Shown here: piece by piece, positions 42,597 to 48,706 of the stretch
Layout of the letters: every line of letters begins with the position of its first letter
Numbering within the stretch: position 1 is the first letter of the stretch
Source of the DNA: an uncultured Lachnospiraceae bacterium
Lineage (GTDB): Bacteria > Bacillota > Clostridia > Lachnospirales > Lachnospiraceae
Direction: 5' to 3'
Assembly: GCA_902781325.1 (NCBI GenBank)
Contig: CACZJD010000016.1
Location: forward strand, 1-48,706
DNA length: 48,706 bases
The notes under the pieces: generated by a model
Database searches by the model: none
Told to the model about the DNA's origin: nothing
Seen by the model: the letters and a program-made list of their open reading frames with translations, nothing else
Program-made: the position numbers and the translations under genes

Positions 42597-43742
42597 TCAG
42601 TCAAGATAATCCTTGAGTTTGCGGCTTCTGCTGGGATGGCGGAGTTTGCGCAGCGCCTTTGCCTCGATCTGTCTGATACGCTCTCTGGTGACGTTGAATT
42701 CCTTGCCGACCTCTTCAAGTGTTCTGGCTCTTCCGTCATCAAGACCGAATCTGAGTCTGAGCACCTTCTGCTCCCTCTCAGTCAGTGTTCCGAGAACTTC
42801 CTTGAGCTGCTCGCGCAGAAGGGTAAAAGCAGCCGCGTCCGCAGGTACAGGAACATTGTCATCCTGGATAAAATCGCCCAGATGGCTGTCTTCCTCTTCG
42901 CCGATGGGCGTCTCGAGGGAAACCGGTTCTTGAGAGATCTTAAGGATCTCGCGGACTCTCTCCACAGGAATCTCCATTCTCTCCGCGATCTCTTCGGGAG
43001 TAGGTTCTCTTCCAAGCTCCTGGAGGAGTTGTCTGCTCACTCTGACCAGTTTGTTGATGGTCTCGACCATATGTACAGGAATCCTGATCGTTCTGGCCTG
43101 ATCCGCAATCGCTCTGGTGATGGCCTGACGGATCCACCATGTCGCGTAAGTAGAGAATTTAAATCCCTTATTATAATCGAATTTCTCTACTGCCTTGATC
43201 AGGCCGAGATTTCCTTCCTGGATCAGATCCAGGAACAGCATGCCGCGGCCGACATAGCGCTTGGCGATACTCACAACGAGACGCAGGTTTGCTTCCGCAA
43301 GTCTCTTTTTGGCCTCTTCATCTCCGTTTTCCATTCTTTTGGCCAGTTCGATCTCCTCTTCAGCGGTCAGAAGCGGCACTTTACCGATCTCCTTGAGGTA
43401 CATGCGCACCGGATCTTCAATGTTGATGCTGTCCGGAATGCTCAGATCCATCAGATCCGGCTCCTCTTCACCGTTCTCTTCGATCATTCCCAGATCGTCA
43501 TCGTGCACATCTGTGTCATCTTCTTCCACAACCTGCAGCACATCGATATCATTCTTTTCAAGCACGCGTACGATCAGCTCATACTGATCATCCGACAGCT
43601 TCATATTCTTGAATTCCGCGCGAATCTCCGTTTCTTCAAGTACGCCTTTTTTCTGCTTGCCGGCGGCGATCAGATCACCGATCTTTCTCATGAACTCTTC
43701 CTGATTGACTGTTTCATGATTTTTGTTGTCCGCTTTGCTCAT
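42597..43742 (-). CDS. rpoD: Primary sigma factor SigA
   Basis: A 381-residue sigma-70 group 1 factor. A region 1.1-like start is followed by region 1.2, region 2 ([20 protein letters not shown], then [17 protein letters not shown]), region 3 and region 4 ([33 protein letters not shown]). It recognises the TTGACA/TATAAT promoters seen across the window. The start at 43742 has GGAGG about ten bases upstream; the frame is open to 43793 without one. Middle gene of dgt-dnaG-rpoD-trmK-nif3. Confidence 0.97.
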   Translation of the reverse strand: MSKADNKNHETVNQEEFMRKIGDLIAAGKQKKGVLEETEIRAEFKNMKLSDDQYELIVRVLEKNDIDVLQVVEEDDTDVHDDDLGMIEENGEEEPDLMDLSIPDSINIEDPVRMYLKEIGKVPLLTAEEEIELAKRMENGDEEAKKRLAEANLRLVVSIAKRYVGRGMLFLDLIQEGNLGLIKAVEKFDYNKGFKFSTYATWWIRQAITRAIADQARTIRIPVHMVETINKLVRVSRQLLQELGREPTPEEIAERMEIPVERVREILKISQEPVSLETPIGEEEDSHLGDFIQDDNVPVPADAAAFTLLREQLKEVLGTLTEREQKVLRLRFGLDDGRARTLEEVGKEFNVTRERIRQIEAKALRKLRHPSRSRKLKDYLD

Positions 43743-43817
43743 AGTAGATGTTCCTCCGTTCTTATATCTATAAACAGATCGTTGCGATCCCATTTATCAG
43801 TGATTGTGATTCAGCAG

Positions 43818-45656
43818 TCATTGCGGGGCTTCCGCGTCGCCGAGTTTGAAACTGATCTTCTGAAGCGCCTGCAGTTCCTTTCTGGCAGTCATGATGCCTG
43901 TGAGGATCTCCGCCGAAGGTTCCTGCATTCCTTCCTCGATCCGTTTTCGCTCCCTCTCCGCGGCTGATCTTCTGATCGAGATCACGATGTCCTTGAGGGC
44001 CTTTTCTCTCTCCCTCGCGTCGCGAAGTCCCCCCAGCCTGGTATTGAATAGGGATGCCGCCTGTTCCTGTTCTTCCTGCGTTCCGAACATTCCGATCACA
44101 GAAGCCGCATTGCCTCCCTGCTGCTCCTCAAGGATCTTCCAGTATCCTTCCGCCGCCTGCCTGGATACACCTTCCTGAAAATGCTCCGGCCGGATATAAG
44201 GCTTGATCTGTGTGAAGATCTCCGGTTCATCACAAAGCCATGTCATGAGCAGCTTTTCATTTCTTTCGGCGCGCTCATCACGGGTTGGCCTGGTGCGGCG
44301 GTTCAAAGGCTGCTCCGGCTCTCTCCCTGCAGGCTCCGCTCCTTTTTTCCAGACATTCTCCGCAGCACCTGACCTGCCATAGGAGGCAACCAGTCTTCTG
44401 AGACTCCCTTCGTCCACATAGTAGCGCCGGGCGACCTCTCTGATATAGTTTTCTCTCTCGATCTCATCCGAGATGCTGCATAGTTTAGCGGCAGCGGCGT
44501 GGTGAAACTGCGTCCTCTGCGCGGGATCCTGCATGGAATAGTCTCTTTCCATCATGCGCAGTTCGTAAAAAAAGCTGTTCTCCGCATTTTCTACTCTCCC
44601 CAGGAAAGCCTCTCTGCCGTTTGCTTTTATGAACTCATCCGGGTCCTTGCAGGGGCGCAGATCAATAACTCTGCCTTCAAGTCCGGCTTTTCTCAAAATG
44701 CCGATGCTTCTGATCGCGGCTCTGACGCCGGCATCATCGCTGTCATAGGCGAGAAGCACAAGCTTCGTGTACCGTTTGAGCAGCGCGGCCTGTCCCTCAG
44801 TAAAAGAAGTTCCCAGGGACGCCACCGCCTCGTGAAAACCCGCCTGGTGCATGGAAATCACATCCATGTATCCTTCGCACAGGATCTTATACGGCGCTTT
44901 CGATCTTTTGGCAATGTGCAGACCGTATAGGTTTCTGCTCTTGTCAAATATTTCTGTCTCAGGGGAATTGAGGTATTTGGGTTTGCCGTCTCCCATCACA
45001 CGGCCTCCGAAACCGATCACCTGTCCTCTGACATCCATGATCGGAAAGATCACCCGGTTCCAGAATTTATCGTGCATTCCCCTTTTTTCGTCAAACGCGG
45101 CGACTCCCGCCTCGAGGATCACTTCATCGGAGAAGCCCAAGCTTTTCAAATGCGCGCACAGATCGTTTCCCGATCCGTCCGCATAGCCGAGCCCGAAATC
45201 CCGCATCGTTGACTGATCCAGTTTTCTCTCCACAAGATACCTCTGACCCTTCACCCCTTTTCGGGATCTGAGGAGCTTGTAATAGTAGATCGCCGCCTCT
45301 TTGTTGACGGCCCGCAGCTGCTGTCTTTTCTCTTCTTTTCTTTTGGCTTCTTCGCCGTAATTGACTTCGGGCAGTTTGATCCCCGCTCTGTCAGCCAGCG
45401 TCTCAAGCGCTTCTCTGAAACTGTAATTTTCATATTTCATCAGAAAAGTCGCCGCATTGCCTCCCGCGCCGCATCCAAAACAGTAAAACATCTGCTTGGG
45501 CTCCGAGACGGAGAAGGATGGAGATTTTTCATTATGGAAAGGACACAGGCCAAAATAGTTAGCGCCTTTCTTCTGCAAATGGACATAAGACCCCACGACA
45601 TCAACGATATTGTTGGATCGAAGAACCTCCTCCACTTTGTCATCAGGATAATACAT
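43818..45656 (-). CDS. dnaG: DNA primase
   Basis: A 612-residue DnaG. The N-terminal zinc finger is GLCPFHNEKSPSF plus FYCFGCGAGG. The TOPRIM core has CEGYMDVISMHQAGF and LAYDSDDAG. The C-terminal helicase-interacting region is charged. ATG 45656 has GGGAAG eight bases upstream; a TTG two codons earlier overlaps that site. It lies between dgt and rpoD. Confidence 0.96.
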   Translation of the reverse strand: MYYPDDKVEEVLRSNNIVDVVGSYVHLQKKGANYFGLCPFHNEKSPSFSVSEPKQMFYCFGCGAGGNAATFLMKYENYSFREALETLADRAGIKLPEVNYGEEAKRKEEKRQQLRAVNKEAAIYYYKLLRSRKGVKGQRYLVERKLDQSTMRDFGLGYADGSGNDLCAHLKSLGFSDEVILEAGVAAFDEKRGMHDKFWNRVIFPIMDVRGQVIGFGGRVMGDGKPKYLNSPETEIFDKSRNLYGLHIAKRSKAPYKILCEGYMDVISMHQAGFHEAVASLGTSFTEGQAALLKRYTKLVLLAYDSDDAGVRAAIRSIGILRKAGLEGRVIDLRPCKDPDEFIKANGREAFLGRVENAENSFFYELRMMERDYSMQDPAQRTQFHHAAAAKLCSISDEIERENYIREVARRYYVDEGSLRRLVASYGRSGAAENVWKKGAEPAGREPEQPLNRRTRPTRDERAERNEKLLMTWLCDEPEIFTQIKPYIRPEHFQEGVSRQAAEGYWKILEEQQGGNAASVIGMFGTQEEQEQAASLFNTRLGGLRDAREREKALKDIVISIRRSAAERERKRIEEGMQEPSAEILTGIMTARKELQALQKISFKLGDAEAPQ

Positions 45657-45671
45657 ACTCAAAACTTCCCG

Positions 45672-46679
45672 TTATAGCACATCCCAGGTCTTGGGAATAT
45701 AGATTGATTCGAACATCTTGATCGCATATCTGTCAGTCATTGACGCGATGTAGTCGCAGACAGCTCTCCATACCGGTGTTCCGCTGCCGATCATCTTTTT
45801 CTGCAGTTCCGGCATCTCTTCCGGATGTTTCATGTAGTAATCGTAGAGGACCCCGATCATATTTTCCGCCCTGGACTCCTCAGCTTTGGCTACCGGATTG
45901 GTATACACCCGCTCAAACATAAAAGCCCGGAGTTTTTCAAAAGCCTCCCCGATCTCCTCTGACATGGTGATCACGGGTCTTCCCTGGCTGCTGGTAATGA
46001 TATCATGGATGAAGCGGTCCAGCCGCTGTCCCAAGGTCCTTCCGACCACAGAGGCAATACTCTCGGGAACATCCTCGTCAGTGAGGATCCCACCCCGGAT
46101 CGCGTCATCCATATCATGGTGGACATAAGCGATCTTGTCAGACAGCCGCACGATCTGTCCCTCGAGCGTAAAGGGCATCGTGTTCACCTGATGATTCACA
46201 ATCCCGTCCCTGACTTCCTCAGTGAGATTCATTCCGGCGCCGTTCTTCTCCAAAAGATCCACTGTCCGAAGGCTCTGCTCATTGTGACGGAACCCTTCAG
46301 GACTGATCCTGTTCAGGGCCCTTTCGCCGGCATGTCCGAACGGTGTGTGACCAAGATCATGGCCAAGCGCGATAGCTTCCGCCAGATCCTCATTGAGACG
46401 CAGCGCTTTGGCAATAGTCCTTGCGTTCTGCGAAACCTCCAGAGTATGCGTCATTCTGGTCCTGTAATGATCTCCGTCGGGGGACAGAAATACCTGCGTC
46501 TTATCTTTCAGTCTCCTGAATGATTTGCTGTGCAGGATCCTGTCTCTGTCTCTCTGAAATACAGGTCGTATGTCACACTGTTCTTCAGAAACCGATCTTC
46601 CCCTTGACTGCGCCGAAAATGCAGCCCAGGGAGCAAGGATCTCTTTTTCTCTTAATTCCAATTCTTCTCTGATCGTCAA
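45672..46679 (-). CDS. dgt: Deoxyguanosinetriphosphate triphosphohydrolase-like HD protein
   Basis: A 335-residue HD-domain dNTPase. Metal-site blocks are YRTRMTHTLEVSQ and ALGHDLGHTPFGHAGE, with SDKIAYVHHDMDDA further on. It converts dNTPs to nucleosides and tripolyphosphate, or hydrolyses related substrates. A TTG start at 46679 is chosen: AGAGG lies seven bases upstream, and the resulting LTIREELELREKE start (Met in vivo) matches family N-termini. The frame is open to 46745 without a site. It leads the dnaG-rpoD operon. Confidence 0.9.
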   Translation of the reverse strand: MTIREELELREKEILAPWAAFSAQSRGRSVSEEQCDIRPVFQRDRDRILHSKSFRRLKDKTQVFLSPDGDHYRTRMTHTLEVSQNARTIAKALRLNEDLAEAIALGHDLGHTPFGHAGERALNRISPEGFRHNEQSLRTVDLLEKNGAGMNLTEEVRDGIVNHQVNTMPFTLEGQIVRLSDKIAYVHHDMDDAIRGGILTDEDVPESIASVVGRTLGQRLDRFIHDIITSSQGRPVITMSEEIGEAFEKLRAFMFERVYTNPVAKAEESRAENMIGVLYDYYMKHPEEMPELQKKMIGSGTPVWRAVCDYIASMTDRYAIKMFESIYIPKTWDVL

Positions 46680-46715
46680 TGGAAGGCCTCTTTTACACCT
46701 GTAAATATCGAAATG

Positions 46716-46745
46716 ATAACAGAATTGCGAGACCGGCCTGTCCAA
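46716..46745 (-). promoter_or_regulatory. Possible promoter of the dgt-dnaG-rpoD operon
   Basis: Minus-strand TTGGAC (46745-46740), 18-base spacer, TGTTAT (46721-46716), about 37 bases ahead of the TTG start. The match is moderate. The stretch 46750-46830 upstream is extremely A+T-rich and shows nothing else. Confidence 0.4.
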
Positions 46746-46830
46746 AAACGGAACAAACCGAGTCTATTTTTATTATTCTTCATTTCTTTTGTATTTCCTT
46801 TTTATTAAATAAATATTTTTGAATTATAGG

Positions 46831-46859
46831 TTGACTTTTTTTTCTATAACTAATAAAAT
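46831..46859 (+). promoter_or_regulatory. Promoter of the tRNA-Leu pair
   Basis: TTGACT (46831-46836), 17-base spacer, TAAAAT (46854-46859), with the first tRNA starting 12 bases later. Confidence 0.8.
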
Positions 46860-46870
46860 AACATTTGTTC

Positions 46871-46953
46871 GCAGGAGTGGCGGAATGGCAGACGCGCAGG
46901 CTTCAGGTGCCTGTTATGGCAACATAGTGTGGGTTCAAGTCCCATCTCCTGCA
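46871..46953 (+). tRNA. tRNA-Leu(CAG)
   Basis: Acceptor GCAGGAG/CTCCTGC, class II long variable arm, T loop TTCAAGT, and anticodon stem CAGGC/GCCTG around loop TTCAGGT with anticodon CAG. Discriminator A; no encoded CCA. Confidence 0.95.
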
Positions 46954-46978
46954 TCCTTGATAATTTAATCAGGAATAC

Positions 46979-47062
46979 GCGGAAGTGTCGGAACTGGCAG
47001 ACGAGCAAGACTAAGGATCTTGTGGTGGATACACCGTGTGGGTTCAAGTCCCATCTTCCGCA
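46979..47062 (+). tRNA. tRNA-Leu(AAG)
   Basis: Acceptor GCGGAAG/CTTCCGC, class II variable arm, T arm GTGGG/CCCAT, and anticodon stem CAAGA/TCTTG around loop CTAAGGA, giving anticodon AAG. An A34 leucine tRNA is uncommon in bacteria and would be expected to be edited to inosine. No encoded CCA. Confidence 0.92.
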
Positions 47063-47065
47063 GTA

Positions 47066-47096
47066 AAGAGAGAGCAGAAATGCTCTCTTTTTCTTT
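47066..47096 (+). terminator. Terminator of the tRNA-Leu operon
   Basis: AGAGAGCA (47069-47076) and TGCTCTCT (47081-47088) flank a GAAA loop and lead into TTTTTCTTT. Confidence 0.88.
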
Positions 47097-47102
47097 GCGC
47101 GT

Positions 47103-47253
47103 AAGCAATCCGCCATGCGCGGACAAACATGGGTACAGACGCAGAGAGCTCGCTCTCGTGTGGATGTACACATGGTTGGCCGCATACGGCGGATGCCGCG
47201 ACAGTCCCAAGCCGCGAAGCGGCGCAGGGACCTGTCGGCATGGCGAATTGCTT
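47103..47253. ncRNA. Compact four-way-junction structured element of unknown identity
   Basis: A 151-nt stretch folds almost completely. The closing stem is AAGCAAT (47103-47109) plus CGCCATGC (47111-47118) with GCATGGCG (47238-47245) plus ATTGCTT (47247-47253), one mismatch. Hairpin A spans 47119-47183 (GCGG/CCGC base, ATGGGTACA/TGTACACAT middle, GAGAG/CTCTC top). Hairpin B is 47187-47198 (CGGC/GCCG). Hairpin C is 47200-47236 (GACAGTCCC/GGGACCTGTC, then GCCGC/GCGGC). Only about five bases join the helices. It is flanked by terminators on both sides. Strand is unknown, and it could be a structured RNA or a palindromic repeat element. Confidence 0.6.
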
Positions 47254-47274
47254 CATATAACTCTTCAAATGCTG

Positions 47275-47307
47275 AAAAAAGCTGCCGCATATGCGACAGC
47301 TTTTTCT
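47275..47307. terminator. Bidirectional terminator between the structured element and tRNA-Val
   Basis: AAAAAGCTG and CAGCTTTTT, with inner CGCATATGCG, form a hairpin with T-tracts on both strands. On the minus strand it ends the tRNA-Val operon. On the plus strand it could end a transcript of the structured element. Confidence 0.82.
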
Positions 47308-47310
47308 TCG

Positions 47311-47384
47311 TGGAACCGACGGGGCTCGAACCCATGACCTCCCGCACGTCAAGCGGACGCTCATCCCAGCTGAGCTACGGTTCC
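47311..47384 (-). tRNA. tRNA-Val(GAC)
   Basis: Acceptor GGAACCG/CGGTTCC, T loop TTCGAGC, anticodon stem TCCGC/GCGGG and loop TTGACGT with anticodon GAC. No encoded CCA. Confidence 0.95.
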
Positions 47385-47413
47385 ATATTCTGTTCGTCCT
47401 CCGATAAGGACAG

Positions 47414-47487
47414 TGGAACCGACGGGGCTCGAACCCGTGACCTCTCGCGTGTGAGGCGAACGCTCATCCCAGCTGAGCTACGGTTCC
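47414..47487 (-). tRNA. tRNA-Val(CAC)
   Basis: The body is nearly identical to the neighbouring tRNA-Val(GAC), differing mainly in the anticodon arm: stem TTCGC/GCGAG, loop CTCACAC, anticodon CAC. The pair most likely arose by duplication. No encoded CCA. Confidence 0.95.
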
Positions 47488-47534
47488 ATGACCCTGTGCG
47501 ATTCTCTCTGACCTCGCCTTCAGAGTACCTATGT

Positions 47535-47563
47535 ATATTATTACATTGCCTCTGAATTGTCAA
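47535..47563 (-). promoter_or_regulatory. Promoter of the tRNA-Val pair
   Basis: Minus-strand TTGACA (47563-47558), 17-base spacer, TAATAT (47540-47535). It lies just past the stop of the pyridoxal kinase gene. Confidence 0.82.
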
Positions 47564-47572
47564 TTGATATTT

Positions 47573-48367
47573 TTAAAGATATTTCGATGCCATCTCTATC
47601 AGCAGCGGAAGCGTTGATTCGAAGTCCACGCCATACCAGGGGTGATCCGGATTTCTCATCGTCGCGCGGATCGTCTCCGCTGTGTAGTCAGAAGCAATCT
47701 TGAAAGCGTCATCCATCGAGATACCTCTGACCATGGCTGCGGCTGCAGTGCTCGCGAACAGGTCTCCGGTGCCGTGGTAGGAAGCCGCGACTTTGTCATT
47801 CTGGTAGTTGAAGGCTGCGCGGTCAGCTGCTCTCATTCCATACACACCGGTCTTCCCCTCTGACAGGGAAGCACCTGTCAGGACTGCGGTCTTCGCTCCC
47901 ATATCACATAATTTACCGCAGAGCGCGGCATAATACGATTCATCCCGGTCTTCTCTGTATTTTGTCCCGGTCAGCATACAGGCTTCCGTGAGATTGGGTA
48001 CGATGATATCCGAACATTCGCAGAGTTTCCTGTTGCGGATCACATACTCCTCATCAAATCCTCTGTACAGCTTTCCGTTGTCTCCCATGACAGGATCAAC
48101 AAACACAAGCGTATTCTCATCCCTGAACATATCAACCAGGGAAAGAACCGTGTCGATCTCCTCAATGGAGCCCAGATATCCTGTGTAGATCGCGTCAAAC
48201 CTTATACCGTTATTCTTCCACTGCTCCGCAAACGCCATCATCTGCTCACTCAGACTGATCTTTTTGTAGTCAGGAAACAGCGTGTGTGTAGAAAAAAGCG
48301 CTGTGGGTATTGTAATGGAGCATTTGCCAAAACAGGATATATCCTGGATCGTCAGTATTCTTTTCAT
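47573..48367 (-). CDS. Pyridoxal/pyridoxamine kinase-like protein with an apparent core deletion
   Basis: A 264-residue ribokinase-fold protein of the PdxY/PdxK type, which phosphorylates vitamin B6 vitamers. Family blocks are ILTIQDISCFGKCSITI, STHTLF, FDAIYTGYLGS, FVDPVMGDNGK, PNLTEACMLTG and SYHGTGDLFAST (anion hole and catalytic Asp). Between CSITI and PTALFSTHT the usual stretch of about 15-17 residues (ALPIISAxG-type helix) is missing, without a frameshift; junction near 48308. Related proteins are about 280-290 residues. Activity is doubtful. It precedes the tRNA-Val promoter. Confidence 0.85.
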   Translation of the reverse strand: MKRILTIQDISCFGKCSITIPTALFSTHTLFPDYKKISLSEQMMAFAEQWKNNGIRFDAIYTGYLGSIEEIDTVLSLVDMFRDENTLVFVDPVMGDNGKLYRGFDEEYVIRNRKLCECSDIIVPNLTEACMLTGTKYREDRDESYYAALCGKLCDMGAKTAVLTGASLSEGKTGVYGMRAADRAAFNYQNDKVAASYHGTGDLFASTAAAAMVRGISMDDAFKIASDYTAETIRATMRNPDHPWYGVDFESTLPLLIEMASKYL

Positions 48368-48406
48368 AATCTTACTATTCTCCCTGTCCGCGGCGTAAAA
48401 GACCGG

Positions 48407-48706
48407 TCACTCCGCAGTAACACCCATTCCGTCTGTGCTGGCATATGTCCCGTCCTCAAGGATAAAGAAAGCCTCAAATCCGTCCATCTCCTCCAGCATC
48501 TTCATTGCCCTCTCCTCTCCCATGATCAGGAGGATCGTCGCAAGCGCATCACAATCTGCCGATTTGCCGTCAGCTGCTTTAAGTGTGACGCCGACTATAT
48601 CTGACCGGGCAGGAAGCCCCGTAGTGGCGTCCAGAATATGATGGTATTGTATGCCATCCTTCTCGAAATATCTCTGGTATACCCCGGATGTGACCACTGT
48701 CTCATC
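48407..48706 (-). CDS. apbE: FAD:protein FMN transferase (ApbE), partial
   Basis: The C-terminal 99 residues of ApbE, with the 5' part beyond the window edge. TSGVYQRYFEKDGIQYHHI and LDATTGLPA are the family signature and KSADCDALAT holds the metal-binding Asp. ApbE attaches FMN to proteins such as Rnf/Nqr subunits at the cell surface. It precedes the pyridoxal kinase gene by 39 bases. Confidence 0.92.
   Translation of the reverse strand, partial: DETVVTSGVYQRYFEKDGIQYHHILDATTGLPARSDIVGVTLKAADGKSADCDALATILLIMGEERAMKMLEEMDGFEAFFILEDGTYASTDGMGVTAE

Noticed and set aside
42462-43967. 501-residue plus-strand open frame
   Set aside because: It is antisense to trmK, rpoD and the end of dnaG, which are certain genes.
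47103-47253. Structured element considered as SRP RNA, tmRNA or 6S RNA
   Set aside because: The SRP helix 8 core, the tmRNA tRNA-like ends and the 6S rod-with-bubble layout are all absent.
46850-47347. 165-residue minus-strand open frame across the tRNA region, and shorter frames there
   Set aside because: It is a translation of the reverse strand of two tRNA genes, their terminators and the structured element; there is no ribosome binding site and the composition is not protein-like.

Overview
The window looks like a core chromosomal segment of a Gram-positive anaerobe in the class Clostridia, most likely a Lachnospiraceae-type Firmicute (inference from gene content and order, not from a search). 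Indicators are: an N-terminally extended ribosomal protein L27 next to its processing protease Prp, the short HisG plus HisZ pair, GerW/YtfJ, YloU/FakA, RecU, a dgt-dnaG-rpoD-trmK-nif3 order, LexA divergent from a YneA-like protein, and promoters of the sigma-A TTGACA-17-TATAAT type. Most genes lie on the minus strand. There is no phage, IS element or CRISPR array.

Layout. 1-365: two tandem strong promoters firing leftwards out of the window, in the style of an rRNA operon leader. 366-3500: malY/patB, dtd, and a secreted L,D-transpeptidase with cell-wall-binding repeats. 3700-5100: a small unknown gene converging on a CobW-type GTPase. 5170-6640: divergent yneA-like and lexA genes with four LexA-box-like sites between them. 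6680-10970: the rplU-prp-rpmA-obgE-yhbY-nadD-yqeK-rsfS operon, in which yqeK appears broken by an out-of-frame internal deletion. 11045-16181: histidine operon hisZ-hisG-hisD-hisB-hisIE with its own promoter and a candidate operator; hisIE carries an extra N-terminal HisA/HisF-like barrel. 16178-20201: recU, an RluA-type pseudouridine synthase, a membrane protein, a coiled-coil protein, coaD and rsmD. 20314-29920: a topoisomerase IV-like pair (parC, parE), degV, recG, fakA and yloU; rpmB diverges at 30182.

30501-35990: a minus-strand run that mixes surface-polymer enzymes (licD, a Gtf3-like glycosyltransferase, a TarI/IspD-type cytidylyltransferase, an extended SDR) with the sporulation-associated pair DUF2953-gerW. 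36190-36450: rpsT. 36596-38785: two adjacent CobW-family GTPases, one with a long His/Asp-rich metal-binding stretch and one fused to a DUF1980-like C-terminal domain. 38855-39222: RNase P RNA. 39259-46679: a uridine-kinase-like nucleoside kinase, then the macromolecular synthesis operon dgt-dnaG-rpoD-trmK-nif3. 46831-47572: two tRNA-Leu genes on the plus strand (one with the rare bacterial anticodon AAG) and two tRNA-Val genes on the minus strand, separated by a compact 151-nt element that can fold as a four-way junction. 47573-48706: a pyridoxal kinase with an apparent in-frame core deletion and the 3' part of apbE, cut by the window edge.

The most notable items are the structured element between the tRNA operons, the damaged yqeK and pdxK-like genes, the HisA/F-HisI-HisE fusion, the CobW/DUF1980 fusion paired with a His-rich CobW, and the LexA-box cluster. 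Nothing here is a demonstrably new multi-gene system. Assignments rest on reading the sequence and on family knowledge; no database was consulted.
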